Source: Saccharicrinis sp.
GTDB lineage: Bacteria; Bacteroidota; Bacteroidia; Bacteroidales; Marinilabiliaceae
Assembly: GCA_024635555.1 (NCBI GenBank)
Contig: JAGXIO010000118.1
Span: 1-64,000 of the forward strand
Direction: 5' to 3'
DNA length: 64,000 nucleotides
Shown here piece by piece: positions 35,810-44,871 of this stretch. A model generated the notes under the pieces. The model saw only the letters and a program-made list of their open reading frames with translations. It was not told the origin of the DNA and searched no databases. How positions within the stretch are numbered: position 1 is the first letter of the stretch; every line of letters begins with the position of its first letter. A program made the position numbers and the translations under genes.

Positions 35810-37108
35810 CTATTTTAACAGGAATCTTTTTAACTCGTCTAAATTAGCTTTTATTGCTATACTTTTTGCTTCACCTTTCATAAAGGCTTGCAGCCTAAGA
35901 GGCACATCTATCTTACGCCCAATTGCGGGTTCTATCACTTCCGGAAATTTGGCAGGATGCGCTGTTTCTAGAAAAACGCCTATTTTATTACTTGTCAATA
36001 TTTTTTCTAAAGCCAAATACCCCGTGGTTCCATGCGGATCCATCACATAGTTAAAGGTTTGATCGACACGCCTCACCCCTTCTCTAATTTCATCGTCGGT
36101 AAATGCAATACCTTCTATTTTTGATTTCACCAGGTTATGGTCGGAGGCAAAAATATCGAGAATACGCACAAAATTACTGGGGTCGCCAACGTCCATAGCA
36201 TTAGCTACGGTACTTTTAGAAGGTGTCGGCACATACAAACCGGTTTGCAAATATTGGGGTACGATATCGTTGATATTGGTAGCAGCGATAAACCGTTTGA
36301 TGGGAAGCCCCATAGCCTGTGCTAATAGTCCGGCTGTTAAATTGCCAAAATTACCACTGGGCACACAAAAAACAATATCGTCTTTTATCCCTGCCTTTTG
36401 CATTTGTGCGTAGGCATAATAATAATATACAGATTGGGGTAAAAGACGTGCCAAGTTGATGGAGTTAGCCGAGGTGAGAACTAATTTTTCGTTCAGCTCA
36501 GAATCCATAAACGCTTCCTTAACTATACGCTGGCAATCGTCAAAAGTACCTTCCACTTCCAAAGAGGTAATGTTATGCCCCAAGGTTGTAAATTGTTTTT
36601 CTTGCACCTGGCTCACCATTCCCTTTGGGTAAAGTACCTGCACTTTTATCCCTGGCACCTTATAAAAACCATTAGCCACAGCACTTCCTGTATCGCCAGA
36701 AGTGGCCACCAAAACATTGATCTCCTCATTGCGACCTTTGGCAAAGTGCGATAAGATACGCGCCATAAAACGAGCTCCTACATCCTTAAAAGCCAAAGTA
36801 GGGCCATGGAAAAGTTCAAGTGAGTATATGTTTTTGCTCACCTTTACTATAGGAATATCGAAGTTAAGTGACTCTTGTACTATTGTTTTAAACGTTTCCT
36901 CGGGTATATCCGGGCAAAAGAAGGGCTTGAGGACTTCAAAACCTATTTCGGGTAATGATTTTTGGCCTATACTTGCAAAGAAAGAGGCATTCAATGTGGG
37001 GATTGTTTCAGGCATGTATAAGCCTTTATCAGGTGCAAGCCCCCGAAGCACAGCCTCCTTTAGGCTAACTTTTGTATCGGGTGAATTGGTGCTGTAATAT
37101 TGCATCAT
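35810..37108 (-). CDS. thrC: Threonine synthase
   Basis: A 432-residue PLP enzyme, last step of threonine synthesis (O-phosphohomoserine to threonine). The PLP lysine is in L-A-F-K-D-V-G-A-R-F near residue 109, preceded by the N-terminal Y-Y-S-T-N. A-T-S-G-D-T-G-S-A and P-S-G-N-F-G-N-L-T-A-G hold the cofactor phosphate and substrate. It is the third gene of the thr operon, 18 bases after the kinase gene. Confidence 0.95.
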   Translation of the reverse strand: MMQYYSTNSPDTKVSLKEAVLRGLAPDKGLYMPETIPTLNASFFASIGQKSLPEIGFEVLKPFFCPDIPEETFKTIVQESLNFDIPIVKVSKNIYSLELFHGPTLAFKDVGARFMARILSHFAKGRNEEINVLVATSGDTGSAVANGFYKVPGIKVQVLYPKGMVSQVQEKQFTTLGHNITSLEVEGTFDDCQRIVKEAFMDSELNEKLVLTSANSINLARLLPQSVYYYYAYAQMQKAGIKDDIVFCVPSGNFGNLTAGLLAQAMGLPIKRFIAATNINDIVPQYLQTGLYVPTPSKSTVANAMDVGDPSNFVRILDIFASDHNLVKSKIEGIAFTDDEIREGVRRVDQTFNYVMDPHGTTGYLALEKILTSNKIGVFLETAHPAKFPEVIEPAIGRKIDVPLRLQAFMKGEAKSIAIKANLDELKRFLLK

Positions 37109-37126
37109 TTAAAATTTAAAAAATAA

Positions 37127-38332
37127 TCACTTCAACAGTAACTTCATAAACTCTGGGCCATATAATTTTCCGTAGCCGCCAGCCTTGGCTGATTCTTCGT
37201 CATATTGCATTACGCCATCAGGTTTTTGACCAGGTTTTTTGATAAAAAACGGAACGGCGTCCCTGGTATGGGTTCTGAGGGCGCAGGGCGTAGGATGATC
37301 GGGAAGCAAGGCAATGGTAACTGGCTCGTCCATTTTTTCAATCTCTTCGACCAAATATTTAACCACCCTCTGATCCAAGTACTCTATTGTTTTGGTTTTA
37401 AGCACATAATCACCTTCATGCCCTGCTTCGTCGCTGGCCTCGATATGCAGGAATACGTACTGATTTTGCTTTAATGCTTCGATGGCTGCTTTGGCTTTGC
37501 CTTCGTAATTGGTATCGTAAAGACCTGTTGAACCCTCTACATGCACACCTTTGAGGCCTGCATATGCACCCAATCCGTATATCAGATCCACCGCCGAGAT
37601 AACCACGCCAGATTCAATTCCATATAAGTCTTTGAGTGTAGGCATATCGGGGGTATTTCCTGCCGACCAGGGCCAAATCATGTCGGCAGCAGGTTTGCCA
37701 GCCTTTCTCCTTTTCACGTTTAAGGGATGATCTTTCAATAAATCTATTGATTTTAGCATCAACTCGCTTACTATGTTTACTGTATCTTGAGCAGCTTCTT
37801 CCAGGGCTTTAGGCATCACTTCTTTAAAAGGTGTGCCGATAACGTCGTGGGGAGGTATACAGTTTATTTTGTCGCTTCCTCCGCCCAGTACCAGAAGATG
37901 GCGATAGCTGACACCGGGATAAAAGCTCACTTTCTCTGTGCCCAGTTTATCCTGTAAAAACAGCATCAATTCTTTGGCTTCGGCCGTTGAAATATGCCCA
38001 GCAGAATGGTTTAATATTTTTTGATCTTCTAGTGAGATCAGGTTGCAGCGAAACACCAAATCGGAGAGTGAGGTCTTCACTCCCATCGATGCAGCTTCGA
38101 GCACACCGCGGCCTCTGTAATATTTGGCGGCATCGTATCCCATTACCATCATATTGGCAACCTCGCTACCGGGATGCAATGAGGGTGGAACTGTATCCAA
38201 AAGGCCCGAAACTGCTTCAGAGCATAATTTATCGATGTAAGGCGTGTGGGCAGCCATCAATGGTGTTTTATTTCCTAATTCTTTGATGGGTTCATCAGAA
38301 GCCCCATCTGCTAATATAACTAAGTATTTCAT
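37127..38332 (-). CDS. ApgM-type kinase/mutase, probable homoserine kinase
   Basis: A 401-residue alkaline-phosphatase-superfamily protein. Homology is to archaeal cofactor-independent phosphoglycerate mutase. The start is M-K-Y-L-V-I-L-A-D-G at 38332; 11 upstream codons are unlikely. Metal and nucleophile motifs L-A-D-G-A-S-D-E, G-S-E-V-A-N-M, E-A-S-D-E-A-G-H-E-G-D and L-L-P-D-H-P-T-P are present. No thrB-type GHMP homoserine kinase is seen between thrA and thrC, and this family replaces it in Bacteroidota. It therefore most likely phosphorylates homoserine rather than interconverting phosphoglycerates. Confidence 0.85.
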   Translation of the reverse strand: MKYLVILADGASDEPIKELGNKTPLMAAHTPYIDKLCSEAVSGLLDTVPPSLHPGSEVANMMVMGYDAAKYYRGRGVLEAASMGVKTSLSDLVFRCNLISLEDQKILNHSAGHISTAEAKELMLFLQDKLGTEKVSFYPGVSYRHLLVLGGGSDKINCIPPHDVIGTPFKEVMPKALEEAAQDTVNIVSELMLKSIDLLKDHPLNVKRRKAGKPAADMIWPWSAGNTPDMPTLKDLYGIESGVVISAVDLIYGLGAYAGLKGVHVEGSTGLYDTNYEGKAKAAIEALKQNQYVFLHIEASDEAGHEGDYVLKTKTIEYLDQRVVKYLVEEIEKMDEPVTIALLPDHPTPCALRTHTRDAVPFFIKKPGQKPDGVMQYDEESAKAGGYGKLYGPEFMKLLLK

Positions 38333-38342
38333 ATGTTTAAAA

Positions 38343-38377
38343 TTAGATAATAGACTGATAGACATTAGATAAGAGAC
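38343..38377. repeat. TTAGATAAKAGAC repeat pair in the apgM-type gene leader
   Basis: Two copies (38343-38355 and 38365-38377), one of which is identical to the copy at 43292. Both loci lie within about 45 bases upstream of a minus-strand start codon preceded by the same TTTAAAATTAG stretch. Confidence 0.6.
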
Positions 38378-38431
38378 TGTTTAACAAATCTAATATTCAG
38401 TATTTGTATGTGAATTAATAACTGAATCATA

Positions 38432-40864
38432 CTACTGATTGGCTACTTTAATGATGTCGCCAAAAACACCTGCGGCAGTAACCTCGGCACCTGCTCCGTA
38501 ACCCTTTATTTGCATTGGGTGTTCCTTATAATGCTCCGAGTTGATTAAAATGATATTATTGCTTCCTTCCAGATCGTAAAAAGGATGCTGACTATCTACC
38601 TCGATAAAACCCACGGAAGCTTTTCCGTTTTCGAGTTTGGCAGCGTACCTCAGCTTTTTACCCTTAGCTACGAGTTCCTTACGGTATTCTTCAAAGTCAG
38701 CATCATACTGTTTTATGTTATTCATAAACTGTTCTATGGTATGTGCATCCATGTATTTTTGCGGAACAAATGGTGTGACCTCAATATCGCTTTGCTCCAT
38801 GGGATAGCCGGACTCCCTAGCTAGAATTAAAATTTTTCGTACCACATCGATACCGCTAAGATCTAGCCTTGGGTCGGGTTCGGTAAAACCTTTATCTCTG
38901 GCCTCCTGAATTACAGCAGACAGAGGTTTGCTTTGACCTACGGTGTTTACGATAAAATTTAAACTACCTGAAAGCACTGCCTCTAGCTTTAAAATTTTAT
39001 CGCCGCTCATCACCATGCTATTCAATGGGGCAATAATAGGCAACCCCGCTCCTACGTTGGTTTCAAACAAGAATTTGACACCTTTGTTCAGTGCTGTTGA
39101 TTTAAGTTTTTGGTAGAGCACAAACGCTGATGAGCTCGCAATTTTATTGGCCGTAACTACCGAGACGTTAGATTCCAACATGCTTTGATATACTGAGGCC
39201 ACGGCGGCATTGGCGGTACAATCCACCAATACACTGTTGGCAAGGTTATATCGGATGATATGTTCTTTAAACACCTCTAAGTTGGCTTTTTCGCCCTGTC
39301 CTGTTAAGTCGTCAAAAAGTGTTTTTACGTTCAATCCTTGCAAATCGAGCAACATTTTACGGCTGTTGCTTATTCCAGCCACCCTGATTTTAAGTTTGTT
39401 ATGCTCTGCAAGTTTTTCGGTTTGTGCTATTATTTTTTCAATCAACATTTTACCCACAGTACCCGTACCCACCAAAAATAAATTGACTACCGCATACTGG
39501 GAAAGGAAAAAAGCTTCGTGTGCTGCATTGAGACCTTTTTTTAAATCCTTGTCTTTTACCACAAAAGAGATATTTAGCTCGGATGCTCCCTGCGCAATGG
39601 CAAAAATATTGATACCATTTTTTCCCATGCTCTCGAACAGTGTTCCGGAGATTCCTGTTGTTCGTTTCATGTTTTCGCCTACGATGGCAATAATGGCCAT
39701 ATCCGTTTCTACGGATATATTATTTATCTGATTTAGTGCTATTTCGGGTGAAAATTCTAATTTGACCATATCAACGGCACTCTCGGCGGTAGGTGTGTCT
39801 ATAACTACGCTAATAGAGTTTTCGGAGGAAGCCTGCGAAATAAGGATTACATTGATATCTTTTTGCGCCAGCGATTTAAATAAACGCATGGCAATACCTG
39901 TAACACCTATCATACCAATACCCTGAACCGTAAGCAGTGACACATCCTTAACGGAAGAGATACCCTTAATTTTTTTACCGTTCACAGGTAATGCCTGATT
40001 ACTTATTAAAGTACCTACTGCGTCGGGGTTAAATGTGTTTTTAATACGTATGGGAATGTTTTTTTTATACACCGGCAATATGGTGGGTGGAAAAATCACC
40101 TTAGCTCCAAAATGCGAAAGCTCCATGGCCTCGGAGTATGTGAGGCTATCAATACAATAGGCACGGCTTATAATTTTAGGATCGGCGGTCATAAAACCGT
40201 TTACATCAGTCCATATTTCCAATATAGATGCATCATAGGTAGCAGCAATAATAGCTGCGGTATAATCGGAGCCACCTCGACCTAAGGTGGTTATCTCATT
40301 TTTTTGGTTAGAAGCAATAAATCCAGGAAAAACGCTGATTTTACCCAGGTTATCCTTTAAAGTATTTAGATTTTTTTCCGTTAATTCAATATTAACAGCT
40401 TCCTTACCAAAAACTTTATCGGTAATAATAAAGTTTTGCGACTCAATGAGTGAGGCTTCAACAATAACTTCGGAAAGAATGAACGACGATATCCTTTCGC
40501 CAAAGCTTGAAATAATAGCCTTGCTCTTATAGGTCATCTCTTTAAGCATGAACACTCCTTTAACAATGGTGCTCAGTTCATCAAAAAGTTGATCGACTTT
40601 AAATTTAATGTTGCGGGCTTCATTAAGCGGAAACAGCTCACTTATTATTTTATAGTGCTTTTCCTTTATTTCGCTATAAATATCAAAACACTCCTGATTG
40701 CCTTGCTGAGCCATTTCGGCAGCTCGGATTAGTGCATCGGTTACACCGCCCACAGCAGAAACTACAACAATAACTTGCTCTTGCTGTGACTCTACAATTC
40801 TTTTTACCAATAGGATGCTATCTGAGGAACCTACAGATGTACCTCCAAATTTTAATACCTTCAT
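38432..40864 (-). CDS. thrA: Bifunctional aspartokinase / homoserine dehydrogenase
   Basis: An 810-residue fused enzyme catalysing the first and third steps towards threonine and methionine. The kinase domain starts with M-K-V-L-K-F-G-G-T-S-V-G; two ACT regulatory domains lie near 310-460 (V-Q-G-I-G-M-I-G-V-T-G-I-A, A-I-V-G-E-N-M). The homoserine dehydrogenase NAD(P) motif is F-L-V-G-T-G-T-V-G near 465 and its catalytic segment L-D-L-S-G-I-D-V-V-R-K is near 695. It is the first structural gene after the Thr-rich leader. Confidence 0.95.
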   Translation of the reverse strand: MKVLKFGGTSVGSSDSILLVKRIVESQQEQVIVVVSAVGGVTDALIRAAEMAQQGNQECFDIYSEIKEKHYKIISELFPLNEARNIKFKVDQLFDELSTIVKGVFMLKEMTYKSKAIISSFGERISSFILSEVIVEASLIESQNFIITDKVFGKEAVNIELTEKNLNTLKDNLGKISVFPGFIASNQKNEITTLGRGGSDYTAAIIAATYDASILEIWTDVNGFMTADPKIISRAYCIDSLTYSEAMELSHFGAKVIFPPTILPVYKKNIPIRIKNTFNPDAVGTLISNQALPVNGKKIKGISSVKDVSLLTVQGIGMIGVTGIAMRLFKSLAQKDINVILISQASSENSISVVIDTPTAESAVDMVKLEFSPEIALNQINNISVETDMAIIAIVGENMKRTTGISGTLFESMGKNGINIFAIAQGASELNISFVVKDKDLKKGLNAAHEAFFLSQYAVVNLFLVGTGTVGKMLIEKIIAQTEKLAEHNKLKIRVAGISNSRKMLLDLQGLNVKTLFDDLTGQGEKANLEVFKEHIIRYNLANSVLVDCTANAAVASVYQSMLESNVSVVTANKIASSSAFVLYQKLKSTALNKGVKFLFETNVGAGLPIIAPLNSMVMSGDKILKLEAVLSGSLNFIVNTVGQSKPLSAVIQEARDKGFTEPDPRLDLSGIDVVRKILILARESGYPMEQSDIEVTPFVPQKYMDAHTIEQFMNNIKQYDADFEEYRKELVAKGKKLRYAAKLENGKASVGFIEVDSQHPFYDLEGSNNIILINSEHYKEHPMQIKGYGAGAEVTAAGVFGDIIKVANQ

Positions 40865-41058
40865 ACCAATGCAAATATATTTACTATTATGATTGCGAAT
40901 AAAACGTCTTATGTTTTTAGTGATTTTTATTTATCGTTACCGTTGCTGATAACGGAAATAAAGAACGGTACTATTTCTGATAATTTTTCATTCAGAAAGG
41001 GGGTTCAAGGTCAATCAAATAATTAAGTATTGACAACCTGAATACGGAAGAATAATAG
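40865..41058 (-). promoter_or_regulatory. Attenuator-like leader of the thr operon
   Basis: The minus-strand RNA of this 194-base gap can fold in competing ways. GGTAACGAT (plus 40933-40941) is perfectly complementary to ATCGTTACC in the leader ORF (plus 41089-41097); the same segment also pairs with the nearby ACCGTT (plus 40975-40980). GGGGGTT at the leader end pairs with AACCCCC (plus 40999-41005), and TTTCTGA/TCAGAAA forms a local hairpin. I do not see a classic stem followed by a T-tract, so the mechanism (termination or ribosome access) is open. Confidence 0.55.
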
Positions 41059-41127
41059 TTAAACCCCCCCAGGGGTAATGGTAGAAGAGGTAACGATGGT
41101 GACGGTATAGCGTAATTTGCAAATCAT
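41059..41127 (-). CDS. thrL: Threonine operon leader peptide
   Basis: A 22-codon ORF from ATG (41127-41125) to TAA (41061-41059). Residues 8-18 read T-V-T-I-V-T-S-S-T-I-T: five Thr and two Ile codons, the amino acids that control thr operons in enterobacteria, where thrL is similarly Thr/Ile-rich. All five Thr codons are ACC. It lies 36 bases after a good promoter and 194 bases before thrA. The sequence carries a C7 run near its end. It is not homologous to enterobacterial thrL; the gene symbol is by function and position. Confidence 0.78.
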   Translation of the reverse strand: MICKLRYTVTIVTSSTITPGGV

Positions 41128-41162
41128 AAGCTATTATTGTGTTTTTCTTATAAACTATAATG

Positions 41163-41191
41163 CAAAAATAGACATTTATTTAAATTTTCAA
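41163..41191 (-). promoter_or_regulatory. Promoter of the thr operon
   Basis: On the minus strand TTG (41191-41189), an 18-base spacer and TATTTTTG (41170-41163) match the Bacteroidota consensus; the leader ATG is 35 bases downstream. Confidence 0.75.
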
Positions 41192-41240
41192 AATAAAGGA
41201 TGATTTATAGCATGCTTTTAATGCTGAATAAAGGGCTGTT

Positions 41241-42131
41241 TCATCTTTTTGTTGCCTTTTCGAAGTTATATTTTGAAATACTTCTGTAATAATTAGGTGA
41301 TTCCTCCACAAAATAATACAGTCCACCCCAATTGTGTTTAACTTTATAAAAAACTTTTTGAAAGGCGCCATTTTTTATTATTACACGAGTAATTACCTTA
41401 GCTTTTAATGGGTACACCTCGATGAATTTACCATCAGTATAATTTTTTTTTAAAGGGGGCAATCCAAACTGGTTCTTATTGTCGATAACAGGTACTTTTA
41501 AATTGTGCGTGACTTTGGATTGAGCCGAAGTGGAAGCCATGGAATTTTTTGTTTCTACATTTTTTTGATAATGAAGTGCTTTTGCTTCCTGTGCTTTTGT
41601 GATACTATTATTTGTAAGCTTTTTTTGGGGCACTGCTTGTTTACGCCATGCATAGTATTGCTTCTGGAATGTGTTAATTTTTTCTTTCACTATCAGCAAG
41701 TAGTCGAGGTCGTATTCAAAATCGTTTATTTTGTTTGAATAGGTGATTTTGGCCACCGGGTTTTTAAAAAAAGTAGTATCGGCATTTGGAAAGGTGGAAA
41801 ATAGCTCAACAAGTATTTCGTACGGGTAGATATTTTTTTTTTCGATATCGCCGGGGACAGTGGTTGAAAAATTAATTTTCTTACCAACATAGCCCGGCTT
41901 TGAAAAATAAAATTGATAATTTTTATCCCAATCCAAATAAGTTGTAAAATTACCGTCAATATCCACGGGAATTCTTGTTGTTTTTTGGTCGAGTAAAATA
42001 GATAAGCTGACTTTTGATGCTTTCCCATCCCTTACAAACACAGTACCCCGCACGGGATATTTGTCCTGTGATTTGAGCATGCCCATACCAAGTACTAAGA
42101 TGAGTAGGATAAGTACGCATCTCTTCATCAT
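41241..42131 (-). CDS. Exported protein of unknown function
   Basis: A 296-residue protein with a signal peptide ending near K-S-Q-D. The first 110 residues look like a carboxypeptidase-regulatory-like beta domain (V-R-G-T-V-F-V-R-D-G-K, D-I-D-G-N-F-T-T-Y). The rest is lysine-rich and low in recognisable motifs, with a short Y/K/F-rich end. Related in plan to TonB-plug-like envelope proteins, but no partner is visible. Terminates 50 bases before the thr promoter. Confidence 0.6.
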   Translation of the reverse strand: MMKRCVLILLILVLGMGMLKSQDKYPVRGTVFVRDGKASKVSLSILLDQKTTRIPVDIDGNFTTYLDWDKNYQFYFSKPGYVGKKINFSTTVPGDIEKKNIYPYEILVELFSTFPNADTTFFKNPVAKITYSNKINDFEYDLDYLLIVKEKINTFQKQYYAWRKQAVPQKKLTNNSITKAQEAKALHYQKNVETKNSMASTSAQSKVTHNLKVPVIDNKNQFGLPPLKKNYTDGKFIEVYPLKAKVITRVIIKNGAFQKVFYKVKHNWGGLYYFVEESPNYYRSISKYNFEKATKR

Positions 42132-42165
42132 GTAGTTAAGGTATTAGCATTGAACATGGGCAACT

Positions 42166-43281
42166 TTATGAATGAAAAACTAACAAAGGCGTAGTGGAAT
42201 GAAATAACATTTTTTTGGCTATGGATGGGTTCAACAGTCGGGAAATTAAATTGCGCTTAAACGTGGTAAATGATAATATCTCAATATTTTCGGACTGCAC
42301 AAAACTCTCTACGCCTACCCAAAAATCTTCATTTTGAATCAATTTGAACTCCAAGGTTGCATTGATTTTGCTTCTATTAAAATGATCGATTAGACCGTCC
42401 ATTTTAACCTGATCGGACTCCATATTTTTACCGGAGGTTATATGCGCACATTTCACTTTCACATCAAAAGATCCCAAGATACCTGAAAGCTTTTCAATGG
42501 ACTGGAAATCGCTTTGACCAAAAACCGACAGATATCCTACGGTCTTTAATTTGTCCAGGCCTTGGTAATCAAAACTTTCGGGTATGGCCAAAACTGGCAC
42601 TTTGGCACCGTCAATTATTTCGGCTGTAACACTTCCTATCAGGTCAACCGCTTTTTTATCACTTCCTCGGGTACCCATCACTATCAAAGAAGGATTGTAT
42701 GATTCGCTAAAAGCCAGAATTTCATGTTCGGCGATTCCACGTCGCAATTCGGTACGTACAGTTACATTTTCTATTTTTTCATCTGCTATTCTTTTTTCCA
42801 ATCCTTTTTTAAGCAATTGTATTTTTTTCTCGCTCTCCTCTTTCAGTTCAAAACTTATCTGATCCGAATTAATATCGTACACAAACGATTCGCCAAATGG
42901 GAGACCCGAACTAAGGGGCGAATAAAAAGCATTAAATAGGGTGAGTTCACCAGTGCCCTGTGCCACCCAATCGAATGCCATATCCACGGCTTTTTGCGAA
43001 TATTCCGAAAAATCGACCGGCACCAATACCTTTATACCCTTAACAGTTTTTGAGGGAGGTTTGGTTGTTTCGTAATCGGATTCGCTGATTGAATCGAAAA
43101 CAATTAAGGCCTCTTTAAAATCAGCTTCCTTGATACGCACCTTCACCCCGGTAGAAACGGCACCCTGAATAAGGTTCACATGCTCCAAAAAGCATTCTAC
43201 CCCTTCGTTTGCCAATAGGGATTTAACCACTTGGGCTTTCCCATAATTAAGTGTTGCTAAGGTAATAATGTTGTCTTTCAT
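42166..43281 (-). CDS. DUF2007-like plus tandem universal stress protein
   Basis: A 371-residue cytoplasmic protein. Residues 5-65 resemble the DUF2007 signal-transducing domain (Y-G-K-A-Q-V-V-K-S-L-L-A-N-E-G). Two Usp domains follow: the first (about 83-230) has V-L-V-P-V-D-F-S-E-Y and the ATP-loop G-T-R-G-S-x-x-x-x-x-x-x-G-S-V-T, while the second (about 235-371) is degenerate. Usp proteins respond to starvation or stress; the ligand is not known here. Confidence 0.75.
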   Translation of the reverse strand: MKDNIITLATLNYGKAQVVKSLLANEGVECFLEHVNLIQGAVSTGVKVRIKEADFKEALIVFDSISESDYETTKPPSKTVKGIKVLVPVDFSEYSQKAVDMAFDWVAQGTGELTLFNAFYSPLSSGLPFGESFVYDINSDQISFELKEESEKKIQLLKKGLEKRIADEKIENVTVRTELRRGIAEHEILAFSESYNPSLIVMGTRGSDKKAVDLIGSVTAEIIDGAKVPVLAIPESFDYQGLDKLKTVGYLSVFGQSDFQSIEKLSGILGSFDVKVKCAHITSGKNMESDQVKMDGLIDHFNRSKINATLEFKLIQNEDFWVGVESFVQSENIEILSFTTFKRNLISRLLNPSIAKKMLFHSTTPLLVFHS

Positions 43282-43533
43282 ATTTTTAAAATTAGATAAG
43301 AGACAAAGAGATAAGAGACGGTTAGATAATAGACAATGAACACAACTTGTTCCGCCTAAGCGGAAGGGGCACTGAGACGCAGGTTTTTTTCTTTTAATTC
43401 CCGTTATACTGAACTACCTACCTTAATGCTTTATGAATGATTGTTAGAAACCTAATCCTGAAAACTTCAAGGGTGTTTCACATACTCAACAAAAGTTTAA
43501 ATTACTATGCAAGTGTGTTTTGCAATACTCGAT
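43282..43533. other. Gap with TTAGATAAGAGAC repeats and a hairpin
   Basis: The leader of the minus-strand Usp gene has three units TTAGATAAGAGAC, AGAGATAAGAGAC and TTAGATAATAGAC at 43292-43334, similar to 38343-38377, and a perfect TTCCGC-CTAA-GCGGAA hairpin at 43350-43365. No gene. Confidence 0.6.
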
Positions 43534-44691
43534 TTATTCAGGACGTTGATAAACATTCCAAAAATCAGGATCTTTGGCCTCGTTATTAAAATATTGACGT
43601 TGGGTAATATTATCGTCCTGTGGGCCCACTTCGATTACCTTTAAGTATGTCGACTTATTTTTATTGCCAGCTTGTTTTTCTATATAATTAATAGTGCTCA
43701 ATACATATTTCCCTTTGTAAGATTTGTAGGTGGTTTCCACAGAGTACGTGAATTTTTCGGTACTTTTTTGCGCATTGTAAAAGCTGTTACCATGTCGAAA
43801 CACACCATTGCGTATGGCAGTAAAGCTATTTTTAAGCACCTGATAGTTGTTCGTCGCAATCCAAATTTTGCCCTCATACTCCATCAATTCCGGATCGCCT
43901 GTGTTTTGGACGGTGGGATTTTTGCAATTATAGGAAATTACCCACACCGAATCATTATCCAATACTTCGCGACCAAGTACCTGTACGTCAAACTCATTAA
44001 TAGCCTGTACCGATAAAATGTTACCCGGGTTTCGCACAATATCCTGACTTAACAAGTTATCTATGGTGACTAACCCTTCTTTTAACAGTCGAGTTTGAAT
44101 ATGTGGATTATTTTCCTGAATACGGTAATTAATGTTTTGAAATGCCCCGGCAAACGACCGTTCGCCATAGCCCTCCTTGTCGCTTATGATAAATATAGCT
44201 TCATCCTGCACGTTTGATTCCTTATCGCTAGCAAGTGTTTGCAAATAGCACTTATACGAATATGGTTGAGTTAGGTAATTATCCTTAATTAAGTTTGACG
44301 CTGCCCTAATTATGCCATATCCCACCTTTGATTGTGCCTCAACATTAACTTCCGAAATACCATAATTCATTGGTTGTAACTGAATTATCAATCCTTGTTT
44401 ACCTTTTAAACTGCCTACACTATTGGTTTTTGTTTTGTATCCCACAGCCGATACGCTTACCTGTTTTTCAATTAGGACTTGCGAAAGTATTATTTCAAAG
44501 TTTCCGTTCACATCGGATGCTGTTCCTAGATACGTACCTTCTACCCCTATATTGGCAAACTCTACGGCCAAGCCAGTTTCGGCATTGATTACCGTACCGG
44601 TAACAGTAAAGTTTTGAGCATGAACAGCTGATTCTATTGCAAAACTCAATACAAATATTAATGTAAAAAAAACGATGGATGTTAACTTCAT
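43534..44691 (-). CDS. Carboxypeptidase-regulatory-like envelope protein
   Basis: A 385-residue exported protein. After a signal peptide ending near A-V-H-A-Q, residues 30-110 are a CarboxypepD-reg-like beta sandwich (V-T-G-T-V-I-N-A-E-T-G-L-A-V-E-F-A-N-I). The remaining part is unassigned; it has motifs similar to outer-membrane DUF-type proteins (A-F-Q-N-I-N-Y, I-W-I-A-T-N-N-Y). It may sit near TonB-dependent receptors, but none is next to it. Confidence 0.68.
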   Translation of the reverse strand: MKLTSIVFFTLIFVLSFAIESAVHAQNFTVTGTVINAETGLAVEFANIGVEGTYLGTASDVNGNFEIILSQVLIEKQVSVSAVGYKTKTNSVGSLKGKQGLIIQLQPMNYGISEVNVEAQSKVGYGIIRAASNLIKDNYLTQPYSYKCYLQTLASDKESNVQDEAIFIISDKEGYGERSFAGAFQNINYRIQENNPHIQTRLLKEGLVTIDNLLSQDIVRNPGNILSVQAINEFDVQVLGREVLDNDSVWVISYNCKNPTVQNTGDPELMEYEGKIWIATNNYQVLKNSFTAIRNGVFRHGNSFYNAQKSTEKFTYSVETTYKSYKGKYVLSTINYIEKQAGNKNKSTYLKVIEVGPQDDNITQRQYFNNEAKDPDFWNVYQRPE

Positions 44692-44837
44692 AATTAATCT
44701 GGTTTAAGGTATAAATGTAAGAATAAAATCGTTTAAACGGAACAATGCGTCGGACACATTATATGTGCTTCTATATTAGGAAATGCCCATCTCTTACTTT
44801 ATAGCCCGATTATAAGGTGTAATAGTGAAAACTTTGT

Positions 44838-44845
44838 TACTTTTG
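44838..44845 (+). promoter_or_regulatory. Probable promoter -7 of the coiled-coil lipoprotein gene
   Basis: TACTTTTG, 26 bases before the ATG. No TTG at the expected -33 distance. Confidence 0.5.
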
Positions 44846-44871
44846 GAATTGTTACTAAAATTTTAATACGC

